The notes under the pieces were generated by a model. The model ran no database searches, was not told the DNA's origin, and was given only the letters and a program-made list of their open reading frames with translations. Shown one piece after another: positions 32,214 through 35,185 of a DNA stretch of 35,185 bases. The stretch's first letter is position 1. Each line of letters starts with the position of its first letter. This DNA comes from Alkalihalobacillus deserti (GTDB taxonomy: Bacteria; Bacillota; Bacilli; Bacillales; Bacillaceae_D): contig NZ_JAJAFR010000027.1 in assembly GCF_020734105.1 (NCBI RefSeq), positions 1 through 35,185 of the forward strand, given 5' to 3'. A program made the position numbers and the translations under genes.

Positions 32214-32699
32214 TTATTTAACTGTTACAGTTTTATCAAAAGATATTCCTAAAAAACTGTATTTTATATTTACTGTTTCTATCTCTTTGTTATGGATAAC
32301 ACTAATTCCATAACTTTTATCATCAGTTGTAGCTGTGCCATTATTTACTTTTTCTAACTGTGCAGAAGGGGATGTGTTAGGCTTGATTGTTACATTTTCA
32401 ATATCGTGAATTCCGTATTCTTTTGCCTCTTCATCGAAAGTATCAGTAATAATAAAACCCTTTAATGGATTACTAACCTGCATTTTTAAATTTAATGGTT
32501 CTTCATTACCGTTCACCAATACATTATCAACCTTCACCTCAGCAAAACCTTTATTTCCAATTTCCACAACAACTGCATTATAGTCGTTTGTCGCACCAAC
32601 AATCCCACTTACTAATGGTGGATTGAATTTAATAAAAGAAAAAATTCCAACTAATATAACTGCAATGATTATAATAGAAAACATGATTATTTTTCTCAA
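32214..32699 (-). CDS. Hypothetical protein with N-terminal membrane anchor, 161 aa
   Basis: One hydrophobic segment near the start (IIMFSIIIIAVILVGIFSFI) is followed by an extracytoplasmic domain of alternating beta-strand character (YNAVVVEIGNKGFAEVKVDNVLVNG and similar). This suggests an immunoglobulin-like beta-sandwich. I take the TTG at 32699 as start, ten bases behind AAGGAGG; the GTG three codons earlier is only two bases from the SD. No family is recognised. It shares direction with the two genes upstream (phosphoesterase and VanZ). Confidence 0.7.
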   Translation of the reverse strand: MRKIIMFSIIIIAVILVGIFSFIKFNPPLVSGIVGATNDYNAVVVEIGNKGFAEVKVDNVLVNGNEEPLNLKMQVSNPLKGFIITDTFDEEAKEYGIHDIENVTIKPNTSPSAQLEKVNNGTATTDDKSYGISVIHNKEIETVNIKYSFLGISFDKTVTVK

Positions 32700-32786
32700 G
32701 TTTCTCACCCCTCCTTGTTAAAATTTTACCATATAAACCCATCATACTTGTTAAACATAACTGTCCTTTACTTCAATAAGAAATAA

Positions 32787-33650
32787 CTACTTATTACTTT
32801 TTAGAGTAATTTCAATTACTTCTGGTCGATTATTTATTCTAAGAGGAACTGGATTGTTACCCAAACCTCTACTTACAACCATTATTGAGTTTACTTTACG
32901 AAACAAACCACCATCATATTCTGGGAAAAATCCCTCTGTTGAAACAATTCCTCCGATAAAGGGCAGAAGTATCATTCCTCCGTGAGTATCACCAGAAAAA
33001 ACTATATTTGCTCCCCAATCAGCATATTCATCAAAATAAAAGGGTCTATGCGAAAGTAAAATATTTACTTCGTTCTCACTCGTTTCACCTAACCGTTCTT
33101 CAATTTGAATTTCTCCTGACAAGTGTTCCTTTAACCCATATAAGTTAATCTTTGCATCCTGTTCTGTGATAGTTGTTTTTTCATCGTTCAGAACTGTAAC
33201 ACCAAGATCACTTAATCTTTCTTCGTATGCTTCTTTAGTACCTTCTTTTTGATACTTATTTCTATCTTCGTAATACAAACCTTCTTCGTGTTCACCAGTA
33301 ACATAATAAGTCGGATAATTATAGTTTAGATTTTCAAGCAACTCTATTAGAACTTCTCCGTTATTTGGTATGTCTTGCGAGTTATTTAACATATCACCAG
33401 TTATAACAATTATATCTGGCTTAATTTTATTGATTTTATTAACCAATCTCTTGTTTCCTTCTCCAAATTCTTTATTGTGCAAATCCGATAACTGCACGAC
33501 TTTAAAACCACCAAATTCCTCTGGCAAGTCTTCTAAAAGAACAGTTTCCTTTGAAACCGAAATCCAATTGAGTTGTAAAAAGTAATAAACTACTAAAAAG
33601 ATTAAGATTGCTAAGCTGATTACTAATTTTTTTCTACGTCTTTTAACCAT
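32787..33650 (-). CDS. Membrane-anchored calcineurin-like metallophosphoesterase, 287 aa
   Basis: A basic start and one membrane helix (LVISLAILIFLVVYYFLQL) precede a metallophosphoesterase domain of the YkuE/YaeI kind. The metal motifs appear in order: D-x-H in VQLSDLHN, GD in VITGDMLNN, G-E-H-E in YVTGEHEEG, LLSHRP and SGDTHGG. The third motif is normally G-N-H-(D/E); here Glu replaces the metal-binding Asn, which could change metal use or activity. AGGAGG lies before the ATG. Relatives act on lipid-linked phosphates or cyclic nucleotides; the substrate is unknown. Confidence 0.9.
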   Translation of the reverse strand: MVKRRRKKLVISLAILIFLVVYYFLQLNWISVSKETVLLEDLPEEFGGFKVVQLSDLHNKEFGEGNKRLVNKINKIKPDIIVITGDMLNNSQDIPNNGEVLIELLENLNYNYPTYYVTGEHEEGLYYEDRNKYQKEGTKEAYEERLSDLGVTVLNDEKTTITEQDAKINLYGLKEHLSGEIQIEERLGETSENEVNILLSHRPFYFDEYADWGANIVFSGDTHGGMILLPFIGGIVSTEGFFPEYDGGLFRKVNSIMVVSRGLGNNPVPLRINNRPEVIEITLKSNK

Positions 33651-33686
33651 TATTTCCTCCTGTAAAAGCCAATGACTTACTTAAAC

Positions 33687-33787
33687 TAACCTGCCTTTGA
33701 TAGTTGAATAAGCAATAGGAGATGCCAAATTGACAACTCCTTGTTCCACTCTAGCACCCGTTACTTTAAGTACAATACTTCACAATC
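33687..33787 (+). repeat. Interspersed repeat, copy 2 (GCACCCGTTACTTTAAGTAC type)
   Basis: It contains AACCTGC...ATAGTTGAATAA (33688-33711) and the 33-bp block 33754-33786 nearly identical to 31806-31838. It lies in the gap between the phosphoesterase and VanZ genes. Confidence 0.6.
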
Positions 33788-33826
33788 TCCGTCGTCAATT
33801 AAACAAAAAAGCGATGCCCTATTGTT

Positions 33827-34522
33827 TTAGTTTAATGTCGAGACTTTATTGTTTGTGATTTTGTTTAAAATGAGTTTTTTGTAAATAATAAAAATCAGAA
33901 CTCCGACTATTCCACCTGCTGTATTTAATATGACATCATCAATATCAACAGCACGATGACCTCCTTCAGAGTACAAATATCCCGAAACACTAAAGTTTAT
34001 CAAAAACTGAAATACCTCGATACACAATGTAGTAAATAGTATAGTTAAAACTACTTTATATTTGTTGGTTAATATTCCTAATGATAATAATGCAAACGCC
34101 AACGGTAACAACAAAAGGAAATTCCCAATGGTTTGTATAATTGTTACAGGTGCAACAACTGTTCCAAATAAATCATTATAGATTGTATAGAAGGGAATTA
34201 AATTTATTTTTTCCATACTCACAAATGGATTACCTATATATTCCTGATTGAAATAATAAGAAATATCAACATAAGTTACATATGAATGTAGTACGAATAG
34301 ATATAGGATAAGTGCAAATAAAATCATAAATTCCAAAATACTTTCGACTGCTGATTTACTAATTATCCATATAGCTATTAACATTATCAGTCCAAAATTC
34401 ACTAATAAATCCAAATAATCTAATAACCCAGCTCCTTCATATATACGAGCTTGGTAAGCATATATAAAGTAAATCAACACAGCTAACAAACTATACCACT
34501 TATTTAATTTTTCCCCTAACAT
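33827..34522 (-). CDS. VanZ-family membrane protein, 231 aa
   Basis: It is a polytopic membrane protein with the VanZ-like pattern: NLIPFYTI, IQTIGNFLLLLPLAFALLSL, TTLCIEVFQFLINF and the signature RAVDIDDVILNTAGGIVGVLI near the C terminus. I start at the ATG at 34522, eight bases behind AAGGAG; an ATG two codons earlier is too close to the SD, and the longer open frame upstream is not family-like. VanZ relatives are linked to teicoplanin resistance in one operon, but most chromosomal ones have no known role. Confidence 0.88.
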   Translation of the reverse strand: MLGEKLNKWYSLLAVLIYFIYAYQARIYEGAGLLDYLDLLVNFGLIMLIAIWIISKSAVESILEFMILFALILYLFVLHSYVTYVDISYYFNQEYIGNPFVSMEKINLIPFYTIYNDLFGTVVAPVTIIQTIGNFLLLLPLAFALLSLGILTNKYKVVLTILFTTLCIEVFQFLINFSVSGYLYSEGGHRAVDIDDVILNTAGGIVGVLIFIIYKKLILNKITNNKVSTLN

Positions 34523-34797
34523 TTTCATTTCTCCTTCTCTACTTAAAATCCATTCAAATAATGCTAATATCTTTTTAATTTGAAGACACTCTTTTTTCAG
34601 TATCCTACCAGTTAGTTGAGAAACTACACTACATTGTTTATAAAAAACAGCCTTACAGCATGTGATGTACAAATTTTTTTATTTGCTTGGAACACTTCTC
34701 TCGCCATTTCTCTTCTGTTGGGAAGATTGACATGGTGTTTCCATCGGCACACTCAAATAAGCCTCGGCGCCTAAAAAATTATATTTATACACATAAA
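34523..34797. other. Intergenic stretch between the VanZ gene and the rrn end
   Basis: Nothing coding is seen. The promoter of the VanZ gene should lie in this AT-rich part. Confidence 0.3.
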
Positions 34798-34824
34798 AAA
34801 ACACAACCCATTGGATTGTGTTTT
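34795..34824 (-). terminator. Terminator of the rRNA operon
   Basis: AAAACACAACCC (34798-34809) pairs with GGATTGTGTTTT (34813-34824) with one G-U pair. On the minus strand a run of seven T follows. It begins 4 bp after the 5S 3' end. Confidence 0.9.
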
Positions 34825-34828
34825 ATCA

Positions 34829-34944
34829 GCCTGGCAACGTCCTACTCTCACAGGGGGAAGCCCCCAACTACCATCGGCGCAAAAGAGCTTAACGACCGTG
34901 TTCGGCATGGGAACGGGTGTGACCTCTTCGCTATCGCCACCAGA
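34829..34944 (-). rRNA. rrf: 5S ribosomal RNA of the rrn operon
   Basis: A full 116-nt 5S gene in the normal place, about 118 bp downstream of a 23S gene and directly before a terminator. It differs at four positions from the orphan copy at 23082-23197. Confidence 0.97.
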
Positions 34945-35062
34945 CTATAAGGTATTTTAAATAAAATACAATTGAAAGAAGCAAGCTTCTCTCAAAACTA
35001 GATAATGCAAATTAGAAACATTGTCATATTTATTCAAAATATGACGTCAAGAATTATATATT

Positions 35063-35185
35063 GGATAAGTCCTCGACCGATTAGTATCTGTCAGCTCCAC
35101 GTGTCGCCACGCTTCCACACCAGACCTATCAACCTCATCATCTCTAAGGGGTCTTACTGGATTAATCCATGGGAAATCTCATCTT
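35063..35185 (-). rRNA. rrl: 23S ribosomal RNA, 3' end (partial)
   Basis: On the minus strand the 3' terminal part of 23S rRNA is clear: CCATGGATTAATCCAGTAAG, GACCCCTTAGAGATGATGAG, GGTGTGGAAGCGTGGCGACA and GAGCTGACAGATACTAATCG, then GAGGACTTATCC. The gene continues beyond the window. The exact 3' end is estimated from the usual GGACTTAxCC ending. Confidence 0.95.

Overview
The window reads as chromosomal DNA of a low-GC, endospore-forming member of the Bacillaceae. I infer an alkaliphilic Bacillus-like lineage but cannot name the species. The evidence is the gene order groEL-groES / ydiL-ydiK / tatC-tatA / rex / ydiF / tsaD-rimI-tsaB-tsaE-thiL / tRNA-fMet / 5S. From memory this is the B. subtilis thiL-to-groEL block, seen here from the other strand. 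A Spo0E-like sporulation phosphatase, an M-box Mg2+ riboswitch, CIRCE control of groESL, a TatAy/TatCy pair and frequent TTG starts behind strong Shine-Dalgarno (SD) sites agree with this.

Layout. (1) 1-6,990 is an accessory, decaying region. It holds the 5' end of a group IIC intron beside a terminator; a c-di-GMP-I riboswitch reading into a Spo0E-like gene and a 42-residue protein; an IS110/IS1111-type element with a structured non-coding 3' region; an alpha-carbonic anhydrase lipoprotein; a cadD-like gene broken by one stop codon; several copies of a small hairpin repeat; and a twice-frameshifted tyrosine integrase ending next to groEL. It looks like the remnant of an element integrated at the groEL 3' end. 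(2) 6,997-22,888 is the conserved core: groEL/groES, a CPBP protease and YdiK, an ISL3 relic, tatC/tatA, rex, the ABC-F gene ydiF, an MBL hydrolase, a large AlkP-like membrane protein with a broken small gene behind it, a dense DnaA-box cluster, the t6A/thiL operon and initiator tRNA. (3) 23,082-35,185 starts with an orphan 5S gene that has its own promoter and ends with a normal 23S-5S rRNA end on the same strand. The two 5S copies bracket about 11.6 kb carrying a trans-sulfuration enzyme, a crcB pair, M-box-mgtE with an intervening 28-codon ORF, dedA, moaC, and then small lipoproteins, membrane proteins and short ORFs, a GGDEF relic, a metallophosphoesterase and a VanZ protein.

How the genes work together. 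TsaE, TsaB and TsaD make the t6A modification of tRNA, with RimI and ThiL co-transcribed through ATGA-type or similar overlaps. GroES and GroEL form the chaperonin under HrcA. TatA and TatC form a minimal twin-arginine translocase. Rex senses NADH/NAD+. The M-box adjusts the Mg2+ transporter MgtE, and two CrcB proteins should export fluoride. The most interesting signals are the c-di-GMP riboswitch with an SD-blocking hairpin in front of a Spo0E-like gene, the nine-box DnaA cluster behind tsaD, the autonomous 5S-tRNA-fMet unit, and the small ORF between the M-box terminator and mgtE.
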